A stretch of 64,000 bases of DNA from CBDFNC01 sp965249895 (GTDB taxonomy: Bacteria > Pseudomonadota > Gammaproteobacteria > Enterobacterales > CBDFNC01). Made by a program: the position numbers and the translations under genes. The stretch covers positions 992,001 through 1,056,000 of the forward strand of contig CBDFNC010000005.1 of the NCBI GenBank assembly GCA_965249895.1, read 5' to 3'. The notes beneath the pieces were generated by a model that saw only the letters and a list, made by a program, of their open reading frames with translations, was not told the origin of the DNA and did not search any database. Below are positions 17,128 through 27,313 of this stretch, in pieces (positions within the stretch are counted from its first letter, which is position 1; each line of letters starts with the position of its first letter).

Positions 17128-18174
17128 TTAATCCAGACTCGTTATTCTGCCGCTGCCTGAAGTGCTTTGCTCCAGCTTTGGCTGACCATGATAGGCCACA
17201 TAACCACTACCCGAAATCGCCACCTTTAGCTCATTTTTCACCCTTAACTTGGCTTCACCACTACCGGAAATATCTACTTGGGCGCTATTTACCGGGTGTT
17301 CAACGGCTTCCAGTTTACCCGAGCCACTTATAACCAGGCTCAGTTGGTCGGAATGCCCTCCGGATATCACGCCCTTGCTGGACCCTGAGGTTGCTATGTT
17401 AAGTTGCCCGGTTACCACCCGCTCCAGAGCCAGCTGAGCGCTGCCGGAAAATATCGTCGATAAGCGATTGTCCACCCGGAGTCCGGTGAGTGAGAGCCTG
17501 GTGCTACCACTGCCCGCAATGGATAGATCAGTGGTGTTCACTCCATCAACTTCCAGGATACTGGTGCCTGATACCGATATACCGGATAACTTGGGTGTCA
17601 CTATTTTGATAACTATTGCTTGACTGGGATCCAGCCGGTATCCCATCTTGGTCCTTATAGAAACCGACTGACCCGTGTTATCGCTGACAATGTAAGGTAG
17701 TAAATTAGGCTCGGCATATACCCAAGCTGCTTGGGAATGCGGGGATCGCAAGTCGAGAAGTGACCGGGTTCAAGGCATAAAGCCGAAGGTCTAGTCTTCT
17801 ACATCAAGGTTTTATAACGCCGAAGAGGGTTGCTTCTCGCCTTGCCCGAAGGGAGCTCAGCCAGAAAGTCAGCTCTGCGTTGCAGCGCTTGAAAAGGGAA
17901 TGCCATTCCCTGCTCGCTGCGCCTTGTTCTGACACCCTGCCTGAGCTCTGAATCTGCATTTCCAAGTAGTTTGGGTATATATGCTTAAACTTGACTGATT
18001 ACCCTGAGTAATTTTGGTGGTGGCCGGCACACTGACTGAAACCGTGTGAACAGACCCTATTTCTCTGCTTTCTAATACCCTGTCACCGACACCACTGATA
18101 CGCTCATAGAGTGAACCGCAAGCCACCAGCAGGAGCACTGTAATTAACACAGCGAGTTTTTTTATTGTTTTCAT
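17128..18174 (-). pseudogene. GIN-domain (DUF2807-like) lipoprotein, split by a MITE
   Basis: Predicted outer-membrane lipoprotein. The 5' part begins at 18174 with a lipoprotein signal (LLLVACGS) and reads to QSSLSI at about 17980. The 3' part resumes as YAEPNLLPYIVSDNTGQ and continues as a repetitive right-handed beta-helix-like GIN domain with the recurring SGSG pattern (SISGSGEAKL, ISGSGYVAYHG). The inserted element 17719-17977 interrupts codon ATA-TAT. Removing it with one TA copy gives 786 nt, an unbroken 261-residue protein. The 5' frame now runs into MITE sequence and ends at 17869, giving a 101-residue truncated product. Function unknown. Confidence 0.9.
17719..17977. mobile_element. 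MITE, copy 1 (inside the GIN lipoprotein gene)
   Basis: 259-bp non-coding element with imperfect terminal inverted repeats of about 24 bp (left TACCCAAGCTGCTTGGGA, right end complementary to TACCCAAACTACTTGGAA), flanked by the dinucleotide TA on both sides (17717-17718, 17978-17979). A second copy at 38069-38328 is about 97% identical by eye. No transposase is encoded, so it must be mobilised in trans. TA duplication suggests a Tc1/mariner (IS630)-type partner, which is inference. Confidence 0.88.
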
Positions 18175-18398
18175 TCTATTTCCCTTAGTGAATACAGATT
18201 CAACAAGAGTTAGGCAAATAACAGGCCAATTACTTTATACCCATAAAACAAATAGTTAAAATAAAATCGATACGCTCGGTAGCCAAAATAACTACTTATT
18301 TATCAAAAAAACCAATATCTGGATGAGCATCAAGGTTTTGCAAGAAAAACAGGTAAAACATGATATTCTTGGCCTTTTCCAAATGACTGGTAAGCAAG

Positions 18399-20177
18399 AT
18401 GTCACTGACCTTTATCACCGGCAAAGATGCCGCCCTGGAAGACTCCATCGAAACCATGCAACATAAGTTGCAAACTCTGGGTTTTGATATTGAAGAAGCT
18501 TCCTGGTTAAACCCTGTTCCTAACGTCTGGTCTGTACATATCAGGGATAAAGAGTGCCCCCTGTGCTTTACCAATGGTAAGGGCGCCAGTAAAAAAGCCG
18601 CCCTGGCTTCTGCCCTGGGTGAATACTTTGAGCGCTTATCCTGTAATTACTTCTGGGCGGATTTTTACTTAGGTAAAAAAATTGCAAAAGGCGAGTTTGT
18701 CCATTACCCAACAGAAAAATGGTTCCCGTTAAGCAAAGATGACAAGCTGCCTGAAGGCATACTCGATGAGTACCTGCACCAACACTACAACCCGCACGGT
18801 GAACTAAAAGCCAGCCATATACTGGACATCAACTCAGGTAATAAAAAACGCGGAATCTGTGCCCTGCCGTTTACCCGCCAGGACAACCAGGAGCAGGTCT
18901 ATATTCCCATGAATATAGTGGCAAACCTGTATGTGAGTAATGGCATGTCAGCCGGAAATACTCGCACCGAAGCCAGGGTGCAGGCGTTATCTGAGCTGTT
19001 CGAACGAGCGGTGAAAAATCAAATCATTGCCGATGGTATCAGCCTGCCTGAGATCCCGGCAGATATCATCGCACAATATCCTTCCATCAAGGCCTCTATC
19101 GATACCCTTGAACAGGAAGGTTTTCCTATATATAGCTATGACGCCTCCCTGGGCGGTAAGTACCCTGTGATTTGTGTTGTCTTGCTCAATCCAGAAAATG
19201 GCACCTGTTTTGCCTCATTCGGCGCCCATCCTAAGTTTGAAGTGGCCTTTGAACGTACAGTCACCGAACTGCTTCAGGGGCGCGGGCTCAAAGATCTGGA
19301 TGTGTTTAGTCCACCGAGTTTCGACAATGAAGATGTAGCGGATCACCATAACCTGGAGACCCACTTTATCGATAGTGCGGGTCTGGTTTCCTGGGATATG
19401 TTTAAGAAAAAGCCGGATTTTTCCTTTGTCCACTGGAACTGCGAAGGCAGCTCACCGGAAGAGTTTAATAACCTGATAGAGCTGTTCCATGAAATAGAAC
19501 AGCCTGTTTACATCGCCGATTACGAGCACCTGAACGTATACTCCTGCCGCATTCTGGCCCCAGGATTATCGGAAATATATCCCATAGAAGACCTGGTGTG
19601 GCGTAATAACTCAGGCGGAAACCAGTTGCGCAAGCTGATCTTCAAACTGTCCAAAAACTGGTTTAACGAGGAGTTGCTTAATGACACTCTGGCTTACCTG
19701 GAAGAGCAGGACTATTCGGAGCAAGAGCGGATCTTCGAGCTCATTGGCGTCGCGTTTAAACCAGGCTCGCCATGGCGAACACTGCGTGTTGGCGAACTGA
19801 AGTGCCTGATTTTTCTTGCGCTGAAAGAGTTTGAAGACGCACAGGAATGGGCGCAATGGACCCTGGATTATGGAAGCTCAACCTTATCTGCAGAGCGGAT
19901 GCGCTTCTATCACTGTTTAAGTCAGGCGCTACAGCTTGAACTGGATGAGTCGCGTAAACGCAAGCAATATGTGGGTGTATTTAAGCGTATGTTTGGTAAA
20001 GAAATCACCAAGCAAGTATTTGCACTAATGGATCAGGAAGGCATCTGCCACGGCTTAACACCACTGGATGCAAAACTGGAAGATCAGGAACTGCACCAGA
20101 AACTGCTTAATGCCTACCAGAAACTGCAAAAGGCGAAAGCTAAGCACCACGCCAAACAATCAACCAAGTCTGCCTAG
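18399..20177 (+). CDS. ycaO: YcaO-domain protein (beta-methylthiolation accessory factor type)
   Basis: 592 residues, colinear with E. coli YcaO from the start (GKDAALEDSIETMQ, EASWLNPVPNVWSVH) through the ATP-binding YcaO core (NGKGASKKAALASALGEYFERLS, GMSAGNTRTEARVQALSELFER, TELLQGRGLKDLD) and the C-terminal tetratricopeptide-like helical part. YcaO enzymes activate amide carbonyls with ATP. The E. coli protein has been linked to RimO-dependent methylthiolation of ribosomal protein S12. The gene stands alone with no azole-peptide genes nearby, which fits a housekeeping role rather than natural-product synthesis. Confidence 0.94.
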   Translation: MSLTFITGKDAALEDSIETMQHKLQTLGFDIEEASWLNPVPNVWSVHIRDKECPLCFTNGKGASKKAALASALGEYFERLSCNYFWADFYLGKKIAKGEFVHYPTEKWFPLSKDDKLPEGILDEYLHQHYNPHGELKASHILDINSGNKKRGICALPFTRQDNQEQVYIPMNIVANLYVSNGMSAGNTRTEARVQALSELFERAVKNQIIADGISLPEIPADIIAQYPSIKASIDTLEQEGFPIYSYDASLGGKYPVICVVLLNPENGTCFASFGAHPKFEVAFERTVTELLQGRGLKDLDVFSPPSFDNEDVADHHNLETHFIDSAGLVSWDMFKKKPDFSFVHWNCEGSSPEEFNNLIELFHEIEQPVYIADYEHLNVYSCRILAPGLSEIYPIEDLVWRNNSGGNQLRKLIFKLSKNWFNEELLNDTLAYLEEQDYSEQERIFELIGVAFKPGSPWRTLRVGELKCLIFLALKEFEDAQEWAQWTLDYGSSTLSAERMRFYHCLSQALQLELDESRKRKQYVGVFKRMFGKEITKQVFALMDQEGICHGLTPLDAKLEDQELHQKLLNAYQKLQKAKAKHHAKQSTKSA

Positions 20178-20191
20178 GGCTTTCTTACTGA

Positions 20192-20226
20192 GTTCTGTGC
20201 TTTCGTCTTCGGCGTGAGCACAGAAC
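20192..20226. terminator. Hairpin after ycaO
   Basis: GTTCTGTGCT pairs with AGCACAGAAC across 15 nt shortly after the ycaO stop; no T-run follows. Confidence 0.5.
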
Positions 20227-20393
20227 CCTCAGCGACAAATTACACTAGTTTATTGGTACTCGCCCCTTATTTATTTGTGACAAAATAACCGCTATTCGCA
20301 CTCTTTGCTTCCCCAGATAATACCTAGCACTACGCACCTTTTGACACACACCAGGCATGTCTGCGAATTAGTTCGATTGCCAGTAGGAGTTCC

Positions 20394-21617
20394 ATGAATA
20401 CTGTTTTTACAATTGGTGAGCTGGAATCATTTTTGACCGCGATTCTTGTGCTGTTTATAGGCCATGGCATCAATCGCCATGTGAGTATCTTCAGAAAATA
20501 TAATATTCCCGAACCTATCGTAGGCGGCCTTGTTGTCGCTGGTTTTATTACCCTATTGCATGCCTATGACATCACGATCACCTTTTCATTACCCATGCAG
20601 AATACCCTGATGCTGATGTTCTTCAGCACCGTGGGACTGGCAGCCAGTTACAAGCTATTGGTTAAAGGTGGCCGTAAGGTGTTTCTGTTTCTTGGCATCG
20701 CCTCGGCCTACATAGTGATCCAAAATGCCGTCGGTGTAGGCCTGGCTCCCGTGTTAGGATTAGAGCCTTTGATGGGGCTAATCGCAGGCTCCATCACCCT
20801 CTCCGGTGGCCACGGTACGGGGGTAGCCTGGTCGCAAACCTTTGCCGATGACTACGGCTTGAGCACGCTGGAATTTGCCATGGCTGCCGCTACATTTGGC
20901 TTGGTGATGGGTGGCATTATTGGTGGCCCAGTAGCACAAAGGCTGATTAATAAGAATAACCTGGTCTCTTCCTACGGTGTGGGTGGTAATCATCATAAAG
21001 ACCACCCAGAGCTGGTCACCTATGATCAGCTGGAAGAAGACAGGGTTACCGCCAAAAGCATTTTGGAAACACTGTTTATCCTGTTGCTTTGTGTCGCTGG
21101 TGCCAAACTGGTTGAGTATTTGGTATCCAGCTTTGGCATCTCCTGGCTAAAAATGCCAGATTTCGTCTACGCCCTGTTCATAGGCGTCATTATCACCAAT
21201 CTCACTGAGGTTACCCGGGGTTATAAAATTAACAACGAATGCGTGGATATTTTGGGTACCGTGTCCTTATCCCTGTTCCTTTCTATGGCCTTAATGAGTT
21301 TAAAGCTGTGGGAAATTTTCGACCTGGCGCTGCCTTTACTCATTATTCTTCTTGTACAAACAGTAACCCTGGCGGTATTCGCTTATTTTGTCACCTTTAA
21401 ACTAATGGGCTCTGATTATGACGCGGCCGTTATGGCCGGCGGTCACTGCGGTTTTGGCATGGGAGCCACGCCTACAGCCGTGATGAACATGGGAGCCCTG
21501 GTTTCCCGCTCGGGACCATCGCCACAGGCCTTTATGGTGGTACCTATCGTCGGCGCTTTCTTTATTGATATCGTCAACCTGATTGTACTGCAGGGTTATC
21601 TTAGCCTTATTTTATAA
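20394..21617 (+). CDS. gltS: Sodium/glutamate symporter
   Basis: Inner-membrane Na+-driven glutamate importer, 407 residues (E. coli GltS 401). Two inverted halves, each with a re-entrant Gly-rich loop: SGGHGTGVAWSQTF in the first half and GGHCGFGMGATPTAVMNM in the second. Around ten hydrophobic helices and the N-terminal RKYNIPEPIVGGL motif are present. Single-gene unit; a short hairpin (TAGCCC/GGGCTA, 21616-21633) follows the stop. Confidence 0.95.
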   Translation: MNTVFTIGELESFLTAILVLFIGHGINRHVSIFRKYNIPEPIVGGLVVAGFITLLHAYDITITFSLPMQNTLMLMFFSTVGLAASYKLLVKGGRKVFLFLGIASAYIVIQNAVGVGLAPVLGLEPLMGLIAGSITLSGGHGTGVAWSQTFADDYGLSTLEFAMAAATFGLVMGGIIGGPVAQRLINKNNLVSSYGVGGNHHKDHPELVTYDQLEEDRVTAKSILETLFILLLCVAGAKLVEYLVSSFGISWLKMPDFVYALFIGVIITNLTEVTRGYKINNECVDILGTVSLSLFLSMALMSLKLWEIFDLALPLLIILLVQTVTLAVFAYFVTFKLMGSDYDAAVMAGGHCGFGMGATPTAVMNMGALVSRSGPSPQAFMVVPIVGAFFIDIVNLIVLQGYLSLIL

Positions 21618-21694
21618 ATAGCCCCGAGTAGGGCTACTTCCACAGGGCTCTCATTGGAGGGTGATCTAGTCGACTTGTGTGCCAGGAGGATCTG

Positions 21695-22782
21695 CTATTC
21701 GACTGTACTTTTCACCAAACCAGGTTCGAATTCTCCGGAGTTATAAATCAGCCTACCGAATGGGCTATAAAAATGATAAAAGTCGACCTTGTATTTTGTA
21801 TCAAACACGGCCAATACAGCCTGTCCCATACCTTGGGACAAACGCGCTTTACTATATGAGGTCTGGATATCGGAAGTACTCTTTGCGATAAAACGCTTTC
21901 GCAGCTGAAAGTTTGTTAAATCGACTACCCATCCAGTATGAATTTGCTGTTGAGGCGGCGATGAAGTATTCAACTGAAAGCCTGTTAATAATGCGCTGGT
22001 AGTTTTGCTGAGGAATGTTATTTCTATCGGCAGTACTGGCCGCGATTTTTTGCATGGGTTTTTCATGACCGAATTCATAATCTGAAATAACCCCCATTGG
22101 TTGATACAAACCATCAAACCACTTCCACACTGAGATTTCAGGTGTCCCCACTCCCGTTTCATCCAACCCGGAAAACTGCCCCAGAGCCAGAACGGAGCCT
22201 GATTTATTAACATCCATATAATAAGCAAATAACTGCGTTTGCTGGCTTGGCGCAATGATTTTTTGTAAGAAATGAAATTGCCCTGTGACTGGCTCTTGTT
22301 GCAACACCAATACTAGACCTGTCTTATTTTTCCAATCCTGCATGGCCAGATAGATAAAACGCCACAGGCATCACACTGCCCCTAGGGTATTGACTGTCAG
22401 ATCTGGGCTGGTAAAACAACACAGCTAATTCATCGCCTTGCAGAGCATTTGGAAATTCATCGAGAAGGCGATGAAAACCATTAAAATGCCGAGCGGACGG
22501 GATCCATGACTTGGTGGCATATTCAGTTATAAAACCACCCAGGTGCCGCTTTTGCTGGGCAATGTGTTGTTTATTTTCTGTTTTTATTGGATCAACAGGA
22601 AAACCATATTTCAGCCCAATCATGGCCGCAATAAAAATCAGCGGTAATATAACCACCGACCATTTTTTAACGCGGCTCTGCACACCGGGAATATTCACTT
22701 TTGCAGCGGATCCAGGCGACGGGGCAGTCACTTTCCCCGCCGCATTAGTGACACTTAATAGACTCGCGTTGTTGGAACGCAT
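21695..22782 (-). pseudogene. Membrane-anchored propeller-like protein (paralogue of the upstream gene), frameshifted
   Basis: Starts at ATG 22782, overlapping the ancestral stop of the preceding gene as TAATG. Residues 1-150 contain a basic stretch, one transmembrane helix (WSVVILPLIFIAAMIGL) and the start of an extracytoplasmic domain. At about 22352-22362 the tetranucleotide TATC is duplicated (minus strand TTTTATCTATCTGG), which throws the reading off. Removing one copy restores AFYLAMQDWKNKTG. A second shift lies around 21950-22030, since the last part (SYSKARLSQGMGQAVLAVF ... LVKSTVE) is in a third frame. The C-terminal part resembles the end of the upstream gene (LSDSGEQAILGWFEYK). Function unknown; clearly dead in this form. 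Confidence 0.8.
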
Positions 22783-24566
22783 TAATAAGCCCGCTCTTCA
22801 CTCTGTGAAGAGCCTAAATTGATGCCCGATATCTGCGTTGATTCTGGCTGGCCTGAAAAATCAAAAACCGACATCTTATATGCCTGAGAGTAACTTCCTT
22901 CACTGGAGCCTAAGCCCGCTTGTTTATATTCAAACCAACCTAAAATAGCCTGCTCTCCAGAATCAGACAAACGCGTACTTATATAGGTATTAGACCCCAA
23001 CCCAGCAACTCGACTATAAGTGTACTTTTAGGCTAACTTAGCCATTAATTTAGTCGTCCCTTGTGCTGCAGATAACGAATACAAACCAGCATTTACCGCG
23101 ATACTTTGTCTTTTCTTTTCGACATCTAAACCCGTCAGCAGTAGATCCCCTTTGTCATTAAGCTGGAAATCTCGATTTACGCTATGTCTAATCACCAGTT
23201 GATTGCCTGTTGCCATCGACATTCTAGGGCTAAAAAAGCTGACATTGTTTGGTTTACGAACCAATACAGGCGCAGAAAATACCTGACTGGCTGCTCGATT
23301 TTCTTGTCTGTTTTCTCCAATTGTTTGCAGTAAAGTCCAGTCACCATGCATATTTTTATGCCAGATACTGATCGTAGGTTGGGCTAACGTCACCTCTACC
23401 TTAGTGCCTAAAACCGAATAACTGTCACTGTCTTTAGCCGGATTAACATACTCACCTATGGCTACTAGATCCCCGCTGTCATTAACGGCGATATCCATAC
23501 CGGACATAGGGTTAGGGTTTGGTAAATCTGCAAATCGGGTGACGACTCGGTACTCATCTTTCGCTTTTTGTAATTCCACCACAAACCCTTGAAAACCATC
23601 CCCATATTTTCCGGCTTTGGTATAAGCAATAAACAAGCGCGAACCTTGGGCGTTACTGACAATACGGCTGATGTAATAACCACGCCAGCCTTCAGGAAGG
23701 ATTTGCCGTAACAGAGGTGTCGAGGATTTATTGGTGTCATACACCAGCAATTCATAGTCGCTGGCCATAAAAAGCAACTTACCGTCTCCGGATAAGCTGA
23801 AACGCCAGGAACGATAGCTATTGGCAGGCGTTTTAACTTGGTTTTTATCTGGATAAATAGCTTCATCGGTAAAGTCATTAAACTTATAATTCCGTCTTTT
23901 GTCGCTGCTTATTTTTACCACATGGGTACAGACACCCGGATTGTATTTACAGTTATAAGCGTAAGCAGTTTGCCGGGACTTATCATATTGCCAGCCGTCT
24001 AACTGATAGTGCCTGTCCGTCCTATCTTTAAGCCGCCCTAGATCTTTGCCGCCCAATTCAAAGCTAACGCTTGCCAAATGCGCCCCCGCCGCAGATGAGG
24101 CAAACAGAGTGCCATAAGGGGAATATTTCAGTATTGCCACATCCCGGCTGGAATGAAACTCACCAAATTGGTAAAAAGGCACTTCAGCCAATTTTTTCGA
24201 TTGAGTAACCCGCCCGCTTTTATCTCTGTACTTTACTTCTCCATTTATCGCTTTGACACTGCTGTAAACAGGCGTGTTATCTGGCTCAGGAGGACGAACA
24301 AGCGGGGTTTGTTGCTCGTGATTAACAGCATTGTCCTGCTTTGACGATATTGCGCTACCGTAAACGATCAGTCCGATAACAAGCAATCCAATCAAAATGG
24401 TCATCACAACAGGAGAAAAGCGCTTTTTACTGCCGGGCACTTTCGCTACGCTGGTTATTAATGCCACTTTTTGCACCGGGTTAAGGGCTGCTTGCCTGGC
24501 GGTATAAGCTTGATGGTGTTTTCGTTTACGCCGGGCCTTTCTGGTTGGTGCCTTTTTACTTATTTT
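22782..24566 (-). pseudogene. Kinase-propeller protein, 3' part (TM helix and propeller-like domain), cut off by IS66 copy 2
   Basis: Continuation of the kinase gene at 26327-27313. Directly after the IS the frame reads ISKKAPTRKARRKRKHHQ, a strongly basic linker, then a single transmembrane helix (VVMTILIGLLVIGLIVYG, about 24416-24360) and some 450 residues with repeated strands such as WRFSLSGDGKLLFMASDY, suggestive of a beta-propeller (inference). A TAA at 23028-23030 stops it, but the same frame continues as KYTYSRVAGLGSNTYIST to TAA 22782-22784, which overlaps the next ATG. The true ancestral end was therefore 22782, and 23028 is a nonsense mutation. A truncated product could start at GTG 24476. 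Confidence 0.85.
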
Positions 24567-26330
24567 GTAACTATTCAGCTGGCGGAATATTATTCAATTT
24601 TTCCTGAATGAAGTCTGGCCACTTTCCGGCAAACAGACACTCCAGCGCCTGCCCGACACCGACATTATTTTTCTGGCACGTTGATATATAACTGCGGACC
24701 CGGCAAAAGACCTTGGCTCCCTCCATGGAGCGGAAACACCCAGAGATTTTTTGCTGCACCTTTGCCATTCTGATATCCCTCTCTCCTTGGTTGTTGGTGA
24801 AGGGAACCGCTGGATTATCCATGAATCGCAGCACATCATCCTCAAAATCCCTGAGCCGCTCCAGTAAGTTTCTGGCCTTGCTGCGGGCGACCCGGCCCTT
24901 TTTCTTCTTGCCCGTTTGCGGCGGGGGCGGGGGCGGGCACTCCCGCTCCGCCTTATCGAGCAAACTCTGATACTTTTTCCGCCACTGCAACGCAGTATCG
25001 TTATCAAGCTGGCCACCGGCATCATTTACTGCATCATTGATTTCAATGAGCCGTTCATACATCCCATTAGCCCACTCTTGCCCGTCTTGCTCATAGGCGC
25101 GGGTAAGTTCCCGCAGGTGATGGGCATTGCACAAACTGTGGAACACTTGCGTATAGCGGTAATAAGGTTTCCAGTGGTCATGGCAGAGTGTCCCGGCGAA
25201 CTGAGGCAGTATGCCTATTTCATCCATTGCCTCCTTACCGCGTTTTGCGTGAGGCTCAAACCAGGTCCACTCTCCGTTCGATGCATTATGAAGCCAGATG
25301 CGCTTGCCGCCGACATTAATACCCGTCTCGTCCGCGTGAATTAACCCGCCATTGATGAGTTCGAGCTTGGCCAGCGTCTCAAAGTCAGCCAGCATGTGGT
25401 AAGCCAGCTTGTTAAAGTTGAACAGTGAGCCGGTACTCAAGGAGATGCCAAACATTTCATCAAAATGCTGCTGCACCCGGTCATAAGGAATGAGTTGGTA
25501 CACTGACATATAGACGGCGTTCGCCTTAACCGATGCACCATACTTAGCCGCCCTGTCCACGTCAGCAGGGAAATCAGCGGTAAACCGGTTGCCCTGCGCG
25601 TCTTCCAGAATTTGTGCCCGGTATTCTTTAACCCAGCGGGAAATTTGGATATCAAATACCTGGCGACGGTCATAGCCTACGTCATGGTACTGCCCTGGCG
25701 GCAAGCTATCCCGGTTGACCGGAACCTGAATAATTTCGTCCGGAGCATCGACTGGTTTGAGCGTCTTGCCCTCGCGGCCTTTTTGCCCGCCCTGTTTATT
25801 GTTACTTTTCTTTCGCTCTTCTTTAGGGCGGTTGGGGTCTTGCGAGGGCGGCTTGCTGCTATTTCGGCTATTAAGAGACAGGCGACCAAACAATAGCTTG
25901 ACCAGCAGCAACATCATTTGTACGGCAGCCACTAAAGCAGGAGATGCGGCAGCCACTAAAGCAGGAGATGCGGCCTTGTCATTTTTCAAGGCGTTTTCTA
26001 CTTGCTCAATGGTGGCGTTGACATCCAATGACTCGGGTATCAACGTTGCTGTGTTTGTATGCTTATTCATGGGGCTATTATACCCTCTGTTTTTTCGGGC
26101 AATTTTTTGCTTCTGTAAGCCAATCTAAGGCGTTGTATTTTTCTGTGCCGGGGGCGCTATGCTTGGTGTACACCTGTTGTTTTGGCGCTCTTGTGGTTAA
26201 GTTAATCGTTGCTTACAAGCGCTCATTACAGTGACGCATGAAAATGCACTAAATCAGTCAAAACCGTGTCAAGAAGTTTTGAAAAAAATAATGCATTTAT
26301 TGCGGGGTTTTTAGCCAGCTGAATAGTTAC
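24567..26330 (-). mobile_element. IS66-family insertion sequence, copy 2 (splits the kinase-propeller gene)
   Basis: 1764-bp complete element with the same 17-bp ends as copy 1, flanked by the 8-bp duplication CTTATTTT (24559-24566 and 26331-26338). Orientation is opposite to copy 1 and the same as copy 3. It is 22 bp longer than copy 1, mostly because of a 24-bp tandem duplication in the transposase gene (GCAGCCACTAAAGCAGGAGA-type unit at 25929-25976). Confidence 0.95.
24571..26070 (-). CDS. IS66 transposase (TnpC type), intact
   Basis: 499-residue transposase with the N-terminal zipper-like region, a basic zinc-finger-like segment (SSKPPSQDPNRPKEERKKS), a central DDE domain (HADETGINVGGKRIW, LCNAHHLRELTRAYEQDG, FTNNQGERDIRMAKVQQKISG) and a C-terminal tail ending NIPPAE. 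Around residues 36-51 the octapeptide ASPALVAA is present twice; copy 3 has it once and copy 1 is broken there. The only apparently full-length and longest version of the three. Confidence 0.93.
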   Translation of the reverse strand: MNKHTNTATLIPESLDVNATIEQVENALKNDKAASPALVAAASPALVAAVQMMLLLVKLLFGRLSLNSRNSSKPPSQDPNRPKEERKKSNNKQGGQKGREGKTLKPVDAPDEIIQVPVNRDSLPPGQYHDVGYDRRQVFDIQISRWVKEYRAQILEDAQGNRFTADFPADVDRAAKYGASVKANAVYMSVYQLIPYDRVQQHFDEMFGISLSTGSLFNFNKLAYHMLADFETLAKLELINGGLIHADETGINVGGKRIWLHNASNGEWTWFEPHAKRGKEAMDEIGILPQFAGTLCHDHWKPYYRYTQVFHSLCNAHHLRELTRAYEQDGQEWANGMYERLIEINDAVNDAGGQLDNDTALQWRKKYQSLLDKAERECPPPPPPQTGKKKKGRVARSKARNLLERLRDFEDDVLRFMDNPAVPFTNNQGERDIRMAKVQQKISGCFRSMEGAKVFCRVRSYISTCQKNNVGVGQALECLFAGKWPDFIQEKLNNIPPAE

Positions 26331-27313
26331 CTTATTTTTACCTTACCCAACTGGCAATGTGGGCAGCTACCACCCCAGTATTGATGGTGTTTATCTTGCT
26401 GGCAGTTCGTTAGTTTAGCCGCAGAGTCTTCCAGCAATGTTTGCCATTGCTTTGCTGAATGACGCACTCTTGACGTTAAACAACGTTGCAAAGCTTGGGA
26501 TAATTCGTCGGTGAACCCTAAATGTAAACTCCAGGGGGAAGGCAAGATACTGGCATGCCCCTTAGGCCCATAGGCGTATAGGCCGGCAGCCGCTTTTGCC
26601 TGATTATCACTTGGTAAATTCGCCCCTGCTACCGGCACTCCCTGAAAAGGATGCAAGCCATTGTTAAGCAGCAATATCACCGCCATTGCATACATGTCTT
26701 GCCCTACAGCCAGTTTTTCCGGGCCTAACTTACAGTTAAAGGCCTCCGGAGAAATATACCCCGAGGTATATTGATGGCCATAGTATTGGCACTTATCTCC
26801 CTTTATTGAAAAGCCATCGCAATCAACAATAGCGACATCTGCCGTGTTTTTATCAAAAGATAAGTTAACGGGTTTAAGGTCAATAATATGATGACCCAGG
26901 GCATGCAAGTCAGCGATACGTTTAGCAAGATTGGCCGCGACCTTAACCCTGAAATCATAGCTTTCTGTAATGCCATGGGTTTGCCTGGCTCTTTTGGACA
27001 GCAAGAACTCCAGCTGCACATGGGCATTAAGATCCAGCAAAGGCATCAGAAAACCAATAAATTCACCCTGACTGTTGCCTAACATCGCCTCAGGCCAGGC
27101 AAAACCATCAGCCTGAGGGGCATGTTTGATCATTTGCCAGATTTTTTCCTGCCGTTTAGGGTCTTTAGCTGGGTCGTGATAAATTTTTAACGCATATTTC
27201 TTATCTAAACTGGCGTAAATATAACCATCGGCACCACTGTTTAATGCCTTCGCCGCATAACTTATGGAACCAAGAGTGCCATCCAGATAAAAAACTTGGG
27301 CTTTTTTACTCAT
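26327..27313 (-). pseudogene. Ser/Thr protein kinase domain, 5' part of the split kinase-propeller gene
   Basis: 328-residue fragment with a complete kinase fold: a Gly-rich region (NSGADGYIYAS), the Lys of ALKIYHDP, the catalytic loop HHIIDLKPVNLSF (HRD-like with Asp, Lys and Asn kept), the DFG-like VDCDGFS and the substrate-lobe SGYISPEAF. A short zinc-ribbon-like GGSCPHCQLG closes it. The last two or three codons (KIR then stop) come from the IS end; before insertion the frame ran KVKISKKAPTRK into the 3' part. The type resembles YegI-like kinases (COG4248) of PP2C/vWA/kinase sets. The start ATG 27313 overlaps the PP2C stop (ATGAGTAA). The soluble kinase fragment might still be made. Confidence 0.88.
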
